DNA of 64,000 nt, from positions 1 to 64,000 of the forward strand of contig NZ_JAOEGU010000019.1 of NCBI RefSeq assembly GCF_025583945.1, given 5' to 3'. Positions 27,603-36,590 of the stretch are shown piece by piece. Position 1 is the first letter of the stretch; each line of letters opens with the position of its first letter. Below the pieces are notes generated by a model, which made no database searches, was not told where the DNA came from, and saw only the letters and a list, made by a program, of their open reading frames with translations. The stretch is from Methylobacter psychrophilus (GTDB lineage: Bacteria > Pseudomonadota > Gammaproteobacteria > Methylococcales > Methylomonadaceae). A program made the translations under genes and the position numbers.

Positions 27603-28058
27603 TTATTTATTCGTTATGGCGGCTAATAAATCATTCAGCTCTTTGATTTCATTGCTTGCGTCAACCTGTTTGGTTATGTCGTACTGAACGCCCAGATAAT
27701 AAATAACCCGATGTTTTTTATCAAACAAGGGAGTTATTTTCAAGCGATTGAAAAACAAGGTTCCATCTTTTTTATAATTACGCAATGTTACTTCAACAGG
27801 CTCATGAATTTTCATTGCCTCAATAATTTGATAACGTCCGGCTTGATCCCTATCCTCACCCTGAAGAAAACGACAATTATGACCAATGATCTCTTCCTGG
27901 GTATAACCCGTTAAACGTTCAAAGGCTTTATTGGCGTAAATAATTGGAGCGTCGTCTAAATCCGGATCGGCTAACGTTACGCCATTAATACACTCATCTA
28001 AAATAGCGGAAAGCACTTGCGGAATAAGACCGCTATCTTTTTCAACAATAAAAGACAT
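27603..28058 (-). CDS. Short LOV blue-light photoreceptor protein
   Basis: A 151-aa single-domain PAS protein of the LOV type. The motif GHNCRFLQGEDRDQ (residues 59-72) contains the photoactive cysteine, Cys62, that forms the flavin adduct in light, and the arginines and glutamine that bind FMN. LRNYKKDGTLFFN and ITPLFD complete the LOV fold. A short helical tail (ITKQVDASNEIKELNDLL) follows, with no effector domain. Length and sequence match short LOV proteins such as Pseudomonas putida PpSB1-LOV. It lies 24 bp after the SRPBCC gene. Confidence 0.93.
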   Translation of the reverse strand: MSFIVEKDSGLIPQVLSAILDECINGVTLADPDLDDAPIIYANKAFERLTGYTQEEIIGHNCRFLQGEDRDQAGRYQIIEAMKIHEPVEVTLRNYKKDGTLFFNRLKITPLFDKKHRVIYYLGVQYDITKQVDASNEIKELNDLLAAITNK

Positions 28059-28082
28059 ATTTAAACTCCAATTCTTGTAATA

Positions 28083-28583
28083 TTATGACGCAGTCAAATT
28101 TTGGTTGCGATCAGTGATGAGTAATTTTTTAATGTTTTCAACGGTGTTTTCTGCGCCATCTTCAATGGCGGAACGAATCAATTTTTGAAATGGCCGCATA
28201 AAGACGTCGATTTCTGCTAATTCAAAACGAAAAGTCAACCGCGTACATTGTTTTTCCTGGCTACTTTCCAATAGATAACTATGAGTATATGGTTCAGTCA
28301 AGCCTTTAAAAATGAGCTTCATGGCCGGCTGATAATCGGTGATTTCAAAAACCGATTCAACTTTTGAGCCATTATCTTCACGAACCTGCTTTGCTTTGGC
28401 ACCGACAAAAACCTTGTTACCGTCCAATGGTTCCAATTCAACAACCTCTAATGCCCATTTAGGATAATTATCATAGAAATGTTCTCCTATGTAAGCAAAG
28501 ACATCATTGATCGGTTTATCGATCTCAATACTTGCTTCACCAGCAATCGGCTTGGATGAATCAAATGAAAATTTAATTTGCAC
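28083..28583 (-). CDS. SRPBCC (START-like) family protein
   Basis: A 166-aa protein with the helix-grip fold pattern of polyketide cyclase/START proteins: EIDKPINDVFAYIGEHFYDNYPKW near the start, a central beta-rich part (FEITDYQPAMKLIFKGL), and a long C-terminal amphipathic helix ending around KKLLI. It has no signal peptide. It is the first gene of the SRPBCC-LOV-hydroxylase set, so binding the hydrophobic substrate or product of the hydroxylase is an attractive but untested role. Confidence 0.78.
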   Translation of the reverse strand: MQIKFSFDSSKPIAGEASIEIDKPINDVFAYIGEHFYDNYPKWALEVVELEPLDGNKVFVGAKAKQVREDNGSKVESVFEITDYQPAMKLIFKGLTEPYTHSYLLESSQEKQCTRLTFRFELAEIDVFMRPFQKLIRSAIEDGAENTVENIKKLLITDRNQNLTAS

Positions 28584-28608
28584 TGCAATACCCTTCCCGG
28601 TTGAGAAT

Positions 28609-28722
28609 ATGACTCAACTTAAATTATTATTTTTTGCTGATACTCCCAATGGCACTAACATTATTACTATTGCCACTTTAGGAATGGTAATTTTATACTA
28701 TGAACTTGGTAAACACGAGTAA
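28609..28722 (+). CDS. Possible small hydrophobic ORF (37 aa)
   Basis: Starts MTQLKLLFFADTPNG and has a hydrophobic stretch IITIATLGMVILYY. GAGAAT sits just before the ATG, a weak ribosome binding site. TPNG followed by an EL motif loosely recalls the N-terminus of glutathione transferases, so it may be a remnant. Evidence is thin. Confidence 0.2.
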   Translation: MTQLKLLFFADTPNGTNIITIATLGMVILYYELGKHE

Positions 28723-28829
28723 AAATACTGCGTCAAAACATTCATTTTATTTAATTTCCACACCTTAAATCTATTTTGGCTACCGCCTTGAAAAAGGATA
28801 GCTTGGCTATGTTTAATTATTATTATAAG

Positions 28830-28852
28830 TCGGGCATAAATATTATGCCCGA
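28830..28852 (-). terminator. Strong hairpin terminator candidate
   Basis: Perfect 10-bp stem TCGGGCATAA/TTATGCCCGA with a 3-base loop. It lies 36 bp past the stop of the 29334-28888 gene and is followed on the minus strand by an A/T-rich run. Confidence 0.6.
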
Positions 28853-28887
28853 GCCATAAAACTGTCGACAAAAAGCATGATCTCTAA

Positions 28888-29334
28888 TTAATTCATTAAC
28901 TCATTCTTTTTTGACTGGATATTTTCACTACGTTGGCACGACAAGATAACGTCTCTCCAGTCGGCACCAGCATTGACACCTTTAGTAAAACAATCGACTC
29001 TTTCTTTGGCGTTATTCGTTCCGGCACAAAGATTAATGATATTTTTCCACTCCCATACTTTATTGCCTTTACCCCATTCTACTTGACCTGATTTGACACT
29101 CAGAAAGCATTGGCCGGGCTCGGATGGTTTAGTGGTACCTTTACAAAGTTGTTTTACATTTTCCGGTTCCCAATTAATTTTTTCATCAGACCAAGGTATC
29201 TTGCCTTGAACATCATTAAAACACTGGGTTTCGTAATCACTTGCAGAGGCGACCGGACTAATAAATAGCGTTGCAAAAACCGCAATGGATAACACCAAAA
29301 AAGAACGTTTTACTGAGATATAATTTGATTTCAT
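28888..29334 (-). CDS. Secreted cysteine-repeat protein, unknown function
   Basis: A 148-aa protein with a signal peptide (SIAVFATLFISPVASA). The mature part contains three imperfect repeats of about 38 residues, each opening with Cys-Phe and ending with LC-x-GT or SC: CFNDV...LCKGT, CFLSV...LCAGT, CFTKG...LSCQ. Each repeat has at least one Trp. The paired cysteines suggest one disulfide per repeat in the periplasm or outside. I do not recognise the family. It is a single gene with a strong terminator downstream. Confidence 0.72.
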   Translation of the reverse strand: MKSNYISVKRSFLVLSIAVFATLFISPVASASDYETQCFNDVQGKIPWSDEKINWEPENVKQLCKGTTKPSEPGQCFLSVKSGQVEWGKGNKVWEWKNIINLCAGTNNAKERVDCFTKGVNAGADWRDVILSCQRSENIQSKKNELMN

Positions 29335-29757
29335 ATGACCTTCCTGCGTAATAGTGCGTAATAGGATTTAACACTCAGCCAATATAAAGTTAAATTCAGA
29401 AATAGCAAAATTATTTATTTTATGGAAAGAGTGTGTTTCCTAAAAGTGGTCATATATAAAAAAAACAGTATTTTTTAACAGGATTTTAATGGTGCTTAGC
29501 GAATCCTGTATATATAAATTTAAAGCTATAAATCAGCACCTTAACGCTGATATCTGGTGAAATTATTTAAAACAGCTATAAACTCTCAAAAATTAAACTT
29601 CCCGCTTACGTCACTGTAACTTTATGAATAATAACCCGTAATCCCTTGAAAGAATGGTATCTTTTAACATCGAATTTATTTATATGGGAACTCATATAAA
29701 CCAAATTTAAAAACATCATGCAACAATTTGACTCTTCTAAAATTTATGTAACATTGG
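29335..29757. other. 423-bp intergenic gap
   Basis: A/T-rich, divergent promoter region of the Cys-repeat gene (minus) and the DUF1499 gene (plus). Includes repeat B at 29586-29696. No gene is seen. Confidence 0.5.
29586..29696 (+). repeat. Dispersed repeat B, copy 1
   Basis: Alignable end to end with 33455-33556 and 51299-51410: opens with TCAAAAATTAAAC, then AATAACCCGTAATCCCTTGA, then GGTATCTTTTAACATCGA and TTTATTTAT. Confidence 0.65.
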
Positions 29758-30240
29758 GTGTTACATTTTTTATTTAAAAAATTTTTATGCGCGACTTTTT
29801 TTATGATATTTAAAATCTTTTTTTATATTATCCTTATGACACTCAGCACAATAAATCCGGTAAATTCAGCGTCAAAAAAAATATTACCACTCTGCAGAGA
29901 CAGCCCTAACTGTGTTTCCAGTCAAGCACAGGATGCCAAGCATTTTATTGAACCTTTTAAAATTAGCGATGACCGTGACAAAGCCTGGCAGGCATTAAAA
30001 GAGGCTATTAACAACCAGAATCGCATGGTTATTACCCATGAAACTGCCGATACGCTTCATGCCGAGGCAACCAGCCTGATTTTTCAATTTGTCGATGACA
30101 TTAACGTTATTATTGATACCGACACCAATGTTATCCATATCCGCTCGGCTTCACGTACCGGCCATAGTGACTTTGGAGTTAATCGTAAACGTGTGGAAGC
30201 ACTACGTCTACAATTGCAAAAAGCACATATGATTGATTAA
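29758..30240 (+). CDS. DUF1499 domain protein
   Basis: A 160-aa protein with a hydrophobic N-terminal signal peptide ending near NSAS. DUF1499 hallmarks follow: LPLCRDSPNCVSSQA, then HAEATSLIFQFVDDI and SASRTGHSDFGVNRKRVE. Start is GTG at 29758; ATG at 29803 is a good alternative and leaves a shorter signal peptide. DUF1499 genes occur with photolyase and light-response genes in many proteobacteria, and photolyase follows here 162 bp downstream. The role is unknown. Confidence 0.82.
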   Translation: MLHFLFKKFLCATFFMIFKIFFYIILMTLSTINPVNSASKKILPLCRDSPNCVSSQAQDAKHFIEPFKISDDRDKAWQALKEAINNQNRMVITHETADTLHAEATSLIFQFVDDINVIIDTDTNVIHIRSASRTGHSDFGVNRKRVEALRLQLQKAHMID

Positions 30241-30294
30241 ACGGGATTGTATTAGTTAAAATACCAGCCGATAATTTACAATTACCGCTCTAAA

Positions 30295-30318
30295 AGATTT
30301 AATTACCTAAGCGGCACA
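30295..30318 (-). repeat. Dispersed repeat A, partial copy 4
   Basis: AGATTTAATTACCTAAGCGGCACA matches one end of copies at 8140 and 39682. Sits in the 162-bp gap before the photolyase gene. Confidence 0.5.
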
Positions 30319-30402
30319 TTAGTATTTTCTATATCCCTAAATTCAACGACAGTCTTTTCCCTTGTTTATAAAGTAACCTTACTATTATCTACAGAACTGT
30401 AA

Positions 30403-31779
30403 ATGACCCTCTACGCAAACGCCTTATTTATCTTCCGCCGTGATTTGCGTGTACATGACAATACCGCACTTAATGAAGCACTCCGCCTTTCCAAACAGGT
30501 GATACCCTGTTTTATTTTTGATCCCAGACAAATAGAGCCGCATCCTTATCAAAGTAAACCTGCATTGCAATTTATGTTGCAGTCTATTGACGATCTTCAA
30601 CAGCAATTACAAACAGTCGGTGCCAAATTAGCGCTTTATCATGATGCACCAGAGCAGGTTTTACGCCAATTGTATGATCAGCAGCACATACAAGCCGTAT
30701 TTATTAACCGTGATTACACGCCTTTTAGTCGACGGCGCGATGATGAACTGGCGGATGTCTGTCAAAAATTGGGCATAAGCTTACATGTACTGACTGATGC
30801 GTTACTTAATGAACCTGAACAGGCCATTAAAAACGACCAAACGCCCTATAAAGTTTTTACGGCATTTTATAATAATGCGAGACAATTCCCCGTACCCTTG
30901 CCGCATGCATTAACCAATAACCACTTCTTGACATCTGCGTCTGAATTTACCGTCAATCAGCTGGGTTTGCCGTTAATAGCATCAAAGCCGGATGTCCTTC
31001 AGGGTGGCCGTGATCAGGCCCTTACTATTCTCGACCAGCTCAAGAAACAAGCCGATTATCAAAATACGCGTGATTTTCCTGCGCTGGATGGCACCAGCAA
31101 ACTGTCCGCACATTTAAAATTTGGTACCTGTTCGGTCCGGGAAATTTATTATGCCATTACTGAAGAGCTCGGCACTGAACATCCTCTGTTAAGGCAATTA
31201 TATTGGCGCGATTTTTTCACGCATATTGCCTATCATTTTCCACAAATTTTTGGCCGGCCGTTTCTGGAAAAATTTGCCAATCTGCAGTGGGATAATAACC
31301 GCGATTATTTTCAAGCCTGGAGCGAAGGTAAAACCGGCTTCCCTATTGTCGATGCGGGAATGCGTGAATTAAATGCGACAGGCTTTATGCACAATCGACT
31401 GCGCATGATAGTTGCCTCTTTTTTGGTCAAAGATTTACGCGTCAGCTGGCGTTGGGGTGAGCGTTATTTTGCCCAACATTTAATTGATTATGATCCCTGT
31501 GTCAATAACGGCAACTGGCAGTGGGCCGCATCAACCGGCTGTGATGCCCAACCTTATTTCAGAATATTTAACCCCTGGCTACAGCAACAAAAATTTGACG
31601 CTGAATGCCACTATATTTATCACTGGATACCAGAGCTTAAAGCGTTATCACCAAAAACCATCCATCAATGGGACAAAAAGCACCATCCCGGTAATTATCC
31701 GGCACCAATAATTGATCATGCCCGTGAGAGCCAAATAACCAAAGCCTGGTTTAAGGAATCCATCATTAGCCGGGATTAG
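30403..31779 (+). CDS. phrB: Deoxyribodipyrimidine photolyase (class I CPD type)
   Basis: A 458-aa flavoprotein that uses blue light to split cyclobutane pyrimidine dimers. The N-terminal antenna domain begins ALFIFRRDLRVHDNTAL. The catalytic FAD domain holds LRQLYWRDFFTHI, FPIVDAGMRELNATGFMHNR and NNGNWQWAASTGCDAQPYFRIFNP, all diagnostic. It ends against the convergent thiE with two bases between stops. The tryptophans of the electron-transfer chain are in place. Confidence 0.95.
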   Translation: MTLYANALFIFRRDLRVHDNTALNEALRLSKQVIPCFIFDPRQIEPHPYQSKPALQFMLQSIDDLQQQLQTVGAKLALYHDAPEQVLRQLYDQQHIQAVFINRDYTPFSRRRDDELADVCQKLGISLHVLTDALLNEPEQAIKNDQTPYKVFTAFYNNARQFPVPLPHALTNNHFLTSASEFTVNQLGLPLIASKPDVLQGGRDQALTILDQLKKQADYQNTRDFPALDGTSKLSAHLKFGTCSVREIYYAITEELGTEHPLLRQLYWRDFFTHIAYHFPQIFGRPFLEKFANLQWDNNRDYFQAWSEGKTGFPIVDAGMRELNATGFMHNRLRMIVASFLVKDLRVSWRWGERYFAQHLIDYDPCVNNGNWQWAASTGCDAQPYFRIFNPWLQQQKFDAECHYIYHWIPELKALSPKTIHQWDKKHHPGNYPAPIIDHARESQITKAWFKESIISRD

Positions 31780-31781
31780 AT

Positions 31782-32396
31782 TTAATCAAACAAAGCCTGA
31801 TAAGCTCGGGCTGATTGTTCGGGTTGATGCTCAAACAAGCCACCGATAACGGCTAACAAATCGGCTCCTGCGGTCAGTAATTGTGCACCATTTTCCGGTA
31901 AAATACCGCCTATGGCGACAATGGGGATAGTCAATAAAAGTTTGGCTTGTTGCAACGTCTCAATTTGCGCAGGGGCTGCCAGTGGCTTCGAGGATGACGG
32001 AAAAAAGCGCCCGAAAGCAACGTAAGTTGCCCCCTGCCCTTGTGCCTCCAAAGCTTGTTCAATAAAGTTATAACAGGAAATACCAATGATGGCGTTGTTA
32101 CCTAAACGTTTTCTTGCCTGAGCAATTGCACCGTCTTCTTTGCCTAGATGGACACCATCAGCGCCCACCCTGAAAGCCAACTCAACATCATCATTAACAA
32201 GCAAAGGAACCTTGTGCTGATGGCAGACTTTAACCAATTCTTTCGCTAAAAAATCAGCGTCAAGCGGATTTTTATCACGATACTGCACAATCACTGCACC
32301 GCCGCTAATCGCCGCAATAACTTCATTAATTATCGTCTCGGCAGATTTATTGTCAGTCTGGGTAATGGCATAAAGGCCACGTGCCGGAAATCTCAT
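31782..32396 (-). CDS. thiE: Thiamine phosphate synthase
   Basis: A 204-aa TIM-barrel enzyme that joins HMP-pyrophosphate to thiazole phosphate. GGAVIVQYRDKN, DGVHLGKEDG, GISCYN and GGILPEN match ThiE phosphate- and substrate-binding loops. Its ATG overlaps the thiD stop by 4 bp. No TPP riboswitch is recognisable upstream of thiD. Confidence 0.93.
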   Translation of the reverse strand: MRFPARGLYAITQTDNKSAETIINEVIAAISGGAVIVQYRDKNPLDADFLAKELVKVCHQHKVPLLVNDDVELAFRVGADGVHLGKEDGAIAQARKRLGNNAIIGISCYNFIEQALEAQGQGATYVAFGRFFPSSSKPLAAPAQIETLQQAKLLLTIPIVAIGGILPENGAQLLTAGADLLAVIGGLFEHQPEQSARAYQALFD

Positions 32397-33184
32397 GTAT
32401 CGTCTTCCATCCAGAAAAACCGGTTGGGAATAAACTGCCCTCGTCCTGGTTTATAAGCACTGTTTAACGAATTCCAGGTATATTCCTGAGCCTCCATAAC
32501 GGCTTGAACAGGTTCCAGGCCATGCGCCATTAAGGCAGCAATACTGGTAGCCAGGGTACAACCGGAACCATGATAACTGGCGGGTAATCTGTCCCAGGTA
32601 TAGGTTTCCCAGCTACGGTTGTCATGAAATAATTGATTACTGACTGCCGGTGTCGTTTCATGCGTTCCGGTAATCAGCACATATTCACAGCCTTGCTCCA
32701 GCAATTCCAAGCCACATTCTTCCAGGTCATCAAATCCTGCCAGTCTGCGGGCTTCTTCGCTATTGGGCGTTAACACGGTAGTGCAAGGCAACAGTAAATC
32801 AACAATAGTGGCAATCAGTCGGTCATTAGACAGTTCAGTACCACCACCGGCCGCCAATACCGGATCAAAAACAACCGGAATATGCGGATATTGTTTTAAA
32901 ATCGCGTAGATGGCAATCGCTGTTTCATGATGCCCGATTAAACCGATTTTAAAAACATTAACAGGCAAATCATCCAGTAAGGTCTTGGCCTGACTGATAA
33001 TGTTTTCGGGACTTTGCGGAATCAGCTTTTTTACATTTCGGGTATCTTGCTCGGTCAAAGCCGTGATAACACTGGCAGAATGGCACTGATGACTCACCAG
33101 CGTCTCAATATCAGCCTGAATGCCCGCGCCTCCGCTAGGATCATGACCGGAAAATGACATTACAACAGGACGGTTAGCGGACAT
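32393..33184 (-). CDS. thiD: Hydroxymethylpyrimidine (phospho)kinase
   Basis: A 263-aa ribokinase-family enzyme that phosphorylates HMP and HMP-phosphate. SFSGHDPSGGAGIQADIETL (residues 10-29) is the substrate loop, FDPVLAAGGG is near residue 125, and YHGSGCTLATSIAA (about 203-216) is the anion-hole/catalytic motif. It precedes and is coupled to thiE. Confidence 0.93.
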   Translation of the reverse strand: MSANRPVVMSFSGHDPSGGAGIQADIETLVSHQCHSASVITALTEQDTRNVKKLIPQSPENIISQAKTLLDDLPVNVFKIGLIGHHETAIAIYAILKQYPHIPVVFDPVLAAGGGTELSNDRLIATIVDLLLPCTTVLTPNSEEARRLAGFDDLEECGLELLEQGCEYVLITGTHETTPAVSNQLFHDNRSWETYTWDRLPASYHGSGCTLATSIAALMAHGLEPVQAVMEAQEYTWNSLNSAYKPGRGQFIPNRFFWMEDDT

Positions 33185-33602
33185 TGAGGTTCCTTGGCAA
33201 TTATGACGTTGTTAAATTCAACGCCGAAGTACAAGCATGATACTCATGCAGCATTACCGGCTTGTACAAATAAGCAAATGTTAACACAATGGCGCTGTAA
33301 ATCTTACCGGTCAATTTTAGATCAGCAATTCTCACTGATAAAAAGCGATGCTATTCTACCAGTCGCGTAGCCAGGGTTAGCGACAGCGCTTGTACCCCGG
33401 AGGATGTAACCCGGCAAATCGAAATATCTACAATTGAATTTAGTATATTTAGACTTTCAGAAATTAAACTCCCAATACACCTCACTAAGTCGACACAGAT
33501 AACATCCCTTCAAGGGATGGTATCTGTTGGCATCGAAGTTATTTATCTGAGAGTCTTAACTATTAATAAATATTGCGCTTACCAGTCCTGGATCCGGTTA
33601 AT
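33185..33602. other. 418-bp gap, repeat-rich
   Basis: Holds repeat B (33455-33556) with a near-perfect hairpin and, at about 33366-33415, a GC-rich stretch with GGGTTA and TAACCC arms typical of interspersed palindromes. No gene is seen. Confidence 0.45.
33455..33556 (+). repeat. Dispersed repeat B, copy 2 (hairpin intact)
   Basis: TTCAGAAATTAAAC at the left. The core at about 33497-33525 is a near-perfect palindrome, AACATCCCTT with AAGGGATGGT flanked by AGAT/ATCT. It ends GGCATCGAAGTTATTTAT. It may also terminate the CheY gene that lies to the right on the minus strand. Confidence 0.7.
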
Positions 33603-33968
33603 TTAAGCCGACAACTTCTTAAATGTCTCAAGGACACTCTCGCCCTTAAATGGCTTGACGATCCAACCCTTAACGCCGGCAGCTTTGCCTCGTTCTTTTA
33701 AATTTGGATTACTCTCTGTCGTTAGCATGATCACACTGACAGTGCTATTTCCAAGCTCACTACGAATTTTCTCAACCATGGTTAAGCCATCCATATTAGG
33801 CATATTGACGTCACTCAACACAAGTTTGATGCCAGGATTGGCTTTTAACTTGCTAAGACCATCTTTGCCATCAACTGCAGTAATAACCTTCAAGCCATTT
33901 TTTGTCAAAAAACCACCAACCTCATCTCTGACAGTGCTGGAATCATCAACGATTAAAATCTTTGCCAT
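33603..33968 (-). CDS. CheY-like single-domain response regulator
   Basis: A 121-aa receiver domain (MAKILIVDDSSTVRDEV). Acidic pocket (DDS), phosphoacceptor Asp in LVLSDVNMPNMDG, Thr in IMLTTES, and Lys in IVKPF are all present. ATG 33968 is chosen over 33983 since it restores the normal CheY N-terminus. It is the last gene of the five-gene membrane CheA-type module, 24 bp after the preceding gene, and so probably receives phosphate from its kinase. Confidence 0.9.
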   Translation of the reverse strand: MAKILIVDDSSTVRDEVGGFLTKNGLKVITAVDGKDGLSKLKANPGIKLVLSDVNMPNMDGLTMVEKIRSELGNSTVSVIMLTTESNPNLKERGKAAGVKGWIVKPFKGESVLETFKKLSA

Positions 33969-33992
33969 AAAATAATTTTCCAAATACAGTTA

Positions 33993-34964
33993 TTAAAATA
34001 ATTCCAGTTCACCCGAGTCAACAAAATCATCAACCGATGCTTTAATTTCCTTAAAATCCTCAGGGGACCAATATAAATTGAACACAAACCATTGATAAAT
34101 CGAAATACAGTAATCCTTACTTTCATCCGCTAAGGTATATTTAAAACAAAGATGCGGATTTTCAGAACCAAATGAAATGTATTTATGTTGATGATTGATG
34201 ACCATGGGTACTTCCGATGTCGAACCTGGGCCTGGATCATCGATAGCAATAAAATGTGTCTTAAAGGATCCCCAAACAAGATTAGTTACTTCCCCCAACA
34301 CATTATTGACTGTTCTAAAGTTAGCTGGATTTTCCTCGTTGGTTAACTCATCAAACCCTAGTATATCGAGAATAGCACTCTCTTCTGCCTGCAACATCAT
34401 ATGTCCCCTGCACCAACTGCTTGCCAACGGAATAAGACTAAATACCTCACCGAAGATGATCCGATCTCTAACAATATAAGGGGTTTGGGCACTCGCTTTA
34501 AGATGCTTAAACTGATTTGCCAACGCGCTTACTGTAATATCCGAAATTCCTCTGACCAAGGCATTGGGATAAACAAGACTAAAGATATATTCATCGATAA
34601 CTTTCTTAAGTGGTGACAGGTCATCAATTGTATACGTCGCACAAAACAGTTTACGTTGTTTTTCTGACAACTCATCAAAAGTGGCTGGCGATGTTCTACG
34701 CAGCACAATCGGTAATTCAGGTCTTGCCCTATTTATTTGACGTGCCAAATCAATGGTGTTGTCCAGTGAATCACAATAATCTTCAGCCAATAAAATCGCG
34801 CCCAAATCAACATTGGAATTCAAAATGGCCATAATATTACTGGCATAAATGACCTTCAGACCAATAAGCCTGTTTTGATCACAGAATTGCTTAATATGTC
34901 CAAGAGCCTCTGAAGCATTCTCCAAAACAAAGACCTTGCTTACTAATGGTGTTACATCACTCAT
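33993..34964 (-). CDS. Pseudo-receiver plus CheX-type phosphatase protein
   Basis: A 323-aa protein. Residues 8-125 look like a receiver fold but the usual phosphoacceptor position reads AILLAEDY, without the standard Asp neighbourhood. Residues 140-300 match the CheX/CheC/FliY fold, with the phosphatase signature NNVLGEVTNLVWG in which Glu225 and Asn228 form the E-x-x-N active site. It ends in GELELF, a tail shared with three other chemotaxis proteins in this window. It probably dephosphorylates a CheY, tuned by its N-terminal domain. Confidence 0.72.
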   Translation of the reverse strand: MSDVTPLVSKVFVLENASEALGHIKQFCDQNRLIGLKVIYASNIMAILNSNVDLGAILLAEDYCDSLDNTIDLARQINRARPELPIVLRRTSPATFDELSEKQRKLFCATYTIDDLSPLKKVIDEYIFSLVYPNALVRGISDITVSALANQFKHLKASAQTPYIVRDRIIFGEVFSLIPLASSWCRGHMMLQAEESAILDILGFDELTNEENPANFRTVNNVLGEVTNLVWGSFKTHFIAIDDPGPGSTSEVPMVINHQHKYISFGSENPHLCFKYTLADESKDYCISIYQWFVFNLYWSPEDFKEIKASVDDFVDSGELELF

Positions 34965-34989
34965 ACTTAAATCCCTTAATAATCAGCTT

Positions 34990-35544
34990 TTAAAAAAATT
35001 CCAGCTCACCCGTGTTGTCTTCAACTTCACTGGTATCAACGGTAAAATCCACATCACTATAATCACAGAGGCACAAAGTGGCATGTAACACTAACGAATG
35101 ATTAATAGTGATCCGGTAATAATTGACATACCCTGGATCAAGAGCCGAAACGAAATCTGCACACTGTCTTAACAATATATAAGGCGTTGACATCCCCAAA
35201 AAAAAATAAGTTTGGTTTAGTTCCCTATTCATGGCGCCACAACAAATATTACAAAACTCCTGAAAAATATCGAGAAATGCGCCGTTATCTTCGGCTTCGG
35301 CATCAAGACAGGAATTTTTTTCAAAATATTTTTTTGTGGCCGCATTATTATTAAAATGAAAAAGCGTCAATAACCGAAAAGAGGTCGATGAAATTGTCAG
35401 GACAGAAAATTCACCTTCACTAATTTCTTCCGGGTTATTGATGGCTTCTATTTCACAAATATCATCAGGAGATACCGTAATATTAGCCATCACTGCTTTT
35501 TTGAAAATATGTTCAAACCCAATTTTCGCCTGCTCACTGATCAT
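34990..35544 (-). CDS. CheX-like protein with E-x-x-N motif
   Basis: A 184-aa protein. The segment FQEFCNICCGAMNREL (about 94-109) has the E-x-x-N arrangement (Glu96, Asn99) and the following glycine of CheX/FliY phosphatases. A second cysteine-containing segment TLCLCDYSDVDF precedes the tail. It ends GELEFF. It sits between the mini-MCP (6 bp) and the pseudo-receiver CheX gene (25 bp), so it is part of the same operon. Confidence 0.65.
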   Translation of the reverse strand: MISEQAKIGFEHIFKKAVMANITVSPDDICEIEAINNPEEISEGEFSVLTISSTSFRLLTLFHFNNNAATKKYFEKNSCLDAEAEDNGAFLDIFQEFCNICCGAMNRELNQTYFFLGMSTPYILLRQCADFVSALDPGYVNYYRITINHSLVLHATLCLCDYSDVDFTVDTSEVEDNTGELEFF

Positions 35545-35550
35545 ATGCGT

Positions 35551-36477
35551 TTATCTCAGCTGTAGACTGTTAATCAGGTTTTTACCGGTTACGTCAAGGC
35601 CAATCAAAGCAGAGGTAATCATTTTTCCGCCCGACTGTATATCCTGAAAAGTCGCGGTAGTTATCAAGTCGTTCTTGTACAGATTCTTGCCATAGTTCTT
35701 GGAAAGCGCTTCTGAATCAGTGGCAAGTTTACGAATTTCAATGGCCACAACGGCAAATCCGCGCCCACTTTCACCGGCTCTGGCGGCTTCAATAGCTGCG
35801 TTCAATGACAAGATCACGATAGTTTGAACAATCATGGCAAACTTGTCATTTTGCTGATGCATTTCCATATTCTGAGTCATCAACGTATTCATGTCGGTAT
35901 GCCAACGCTCAAAGACTTCCGCAAATTTAGTAGCCTGACTTATTTTATCTGCCAGACAACCGGCTTTTTCAAGAAAATCCAGTCGTTCAGCATTTCTTTT
36001 CTCTTCAGAAAAATTCAACTCAGCATCATGTTTTTGTTGAAGCTGATTAATTTGTTCAAGAAGCTTTATTTGTTCTTGTTCCAGCAGCACTGATTGTTGC
36101 AATTGATGATTTAATTCCAGCTCCTGCTTGTTAAGGCTCAATTGCTTTTCGGTTTCTTCTTGCAAAAGATCAAGCGCTAACTCATGCTTTTGCAGGAGCT
36201 GGTTAACTTGAGCTGATAATTCAGTTTTTTCTTGCTCCAAGCGCGTTGACTGCTCCACGTGATAATCCATATCCGTAACTTTTAATTGCAGCTCTTCTTT
36301 ATAGTTATCTATTTTTTCTTTGGCCTTAACGAGTTTCATCGTCAAAATATCAACTGCAGCCTGGTGTGTCAGTATTGACTCTCCAAGTTTTTTTTTATTG
36401 CTACGTATAAGTAAAGCGACGCTAAGGCCGGATGCCAATACACATCCCAAAATAAAAGCCAAAATTGTAATTTGCAT
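35551..36477 (-). CDS. Mini methyl-accepting chemotaxis-type protein (coiled coil plus signalling tip)
   Basis: A 308-aa protein with one N-terminal membrane helix (residues 3-24) and a long coiled coil (about 30-180) rich in Glu, Gln and Leu. The C-terminal part holds the MCP hairpin tip: [22 protein letters not shown] (about 230-251). No ligand-binding domain or HAMP is present, and the helices flanking the tip are short. It may clamp the membrane kinase encoded next to it rather than sense directly. Confidence 0.75.
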   Translation of the reverse strand: MQITILAFILGCVLASGLSVALLIRSNKKKLGESILTHQAAVDILTMKLVKAKEKIDNYKEELQLKVTDMDYHVEQSTRLEQEKTELSAQVNQLLQKHELALDLLQEETEKQLSLNKQELELNHQLQQSVLLEQEQIKLLEQINQLQQKHDAELNFSEEKRNAERLDFLEKAGCLADKISQATKFAEVFERWHTDMNTLMTQNMEMHQQNDKFAMIVQTIVILSLNAAIEAARAGESGRGFAVVAIEIRKLATDSEALSKNYGKNLYKNDLITTATFQDIQSGGKMITSALIGLDVTGKNLINSLQLR

Positions 36478-36590
36478 GTCAGTTTGGCTTTAATAACTCA
36501 AGAGGTAAACAAAAGGCTTATTAACTTCTGTAAAGACCGTTAACAGCAAAATACGGTACGCAATCTGCCGATTAAATGTGTATTGATAAC

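Larger units (their letters stand above)
28584..28887. other. Gap of 304 bp between divergent-context genes
   Basis: Must hold the promoter of the minus-strand SRPBCC operon and the terminator of the 29334-28888 gene. A 37-codon plus-strand frame (28609-28722) is listed separately with low confidence. Confidence 0.4.

Noticed and set aside
33185-33602. Possible TPP riboswitch upstream of thiD
   Set aside because: I found no CUGAGA / ACCUGA-type conserved core on the minus strand in the expected region.
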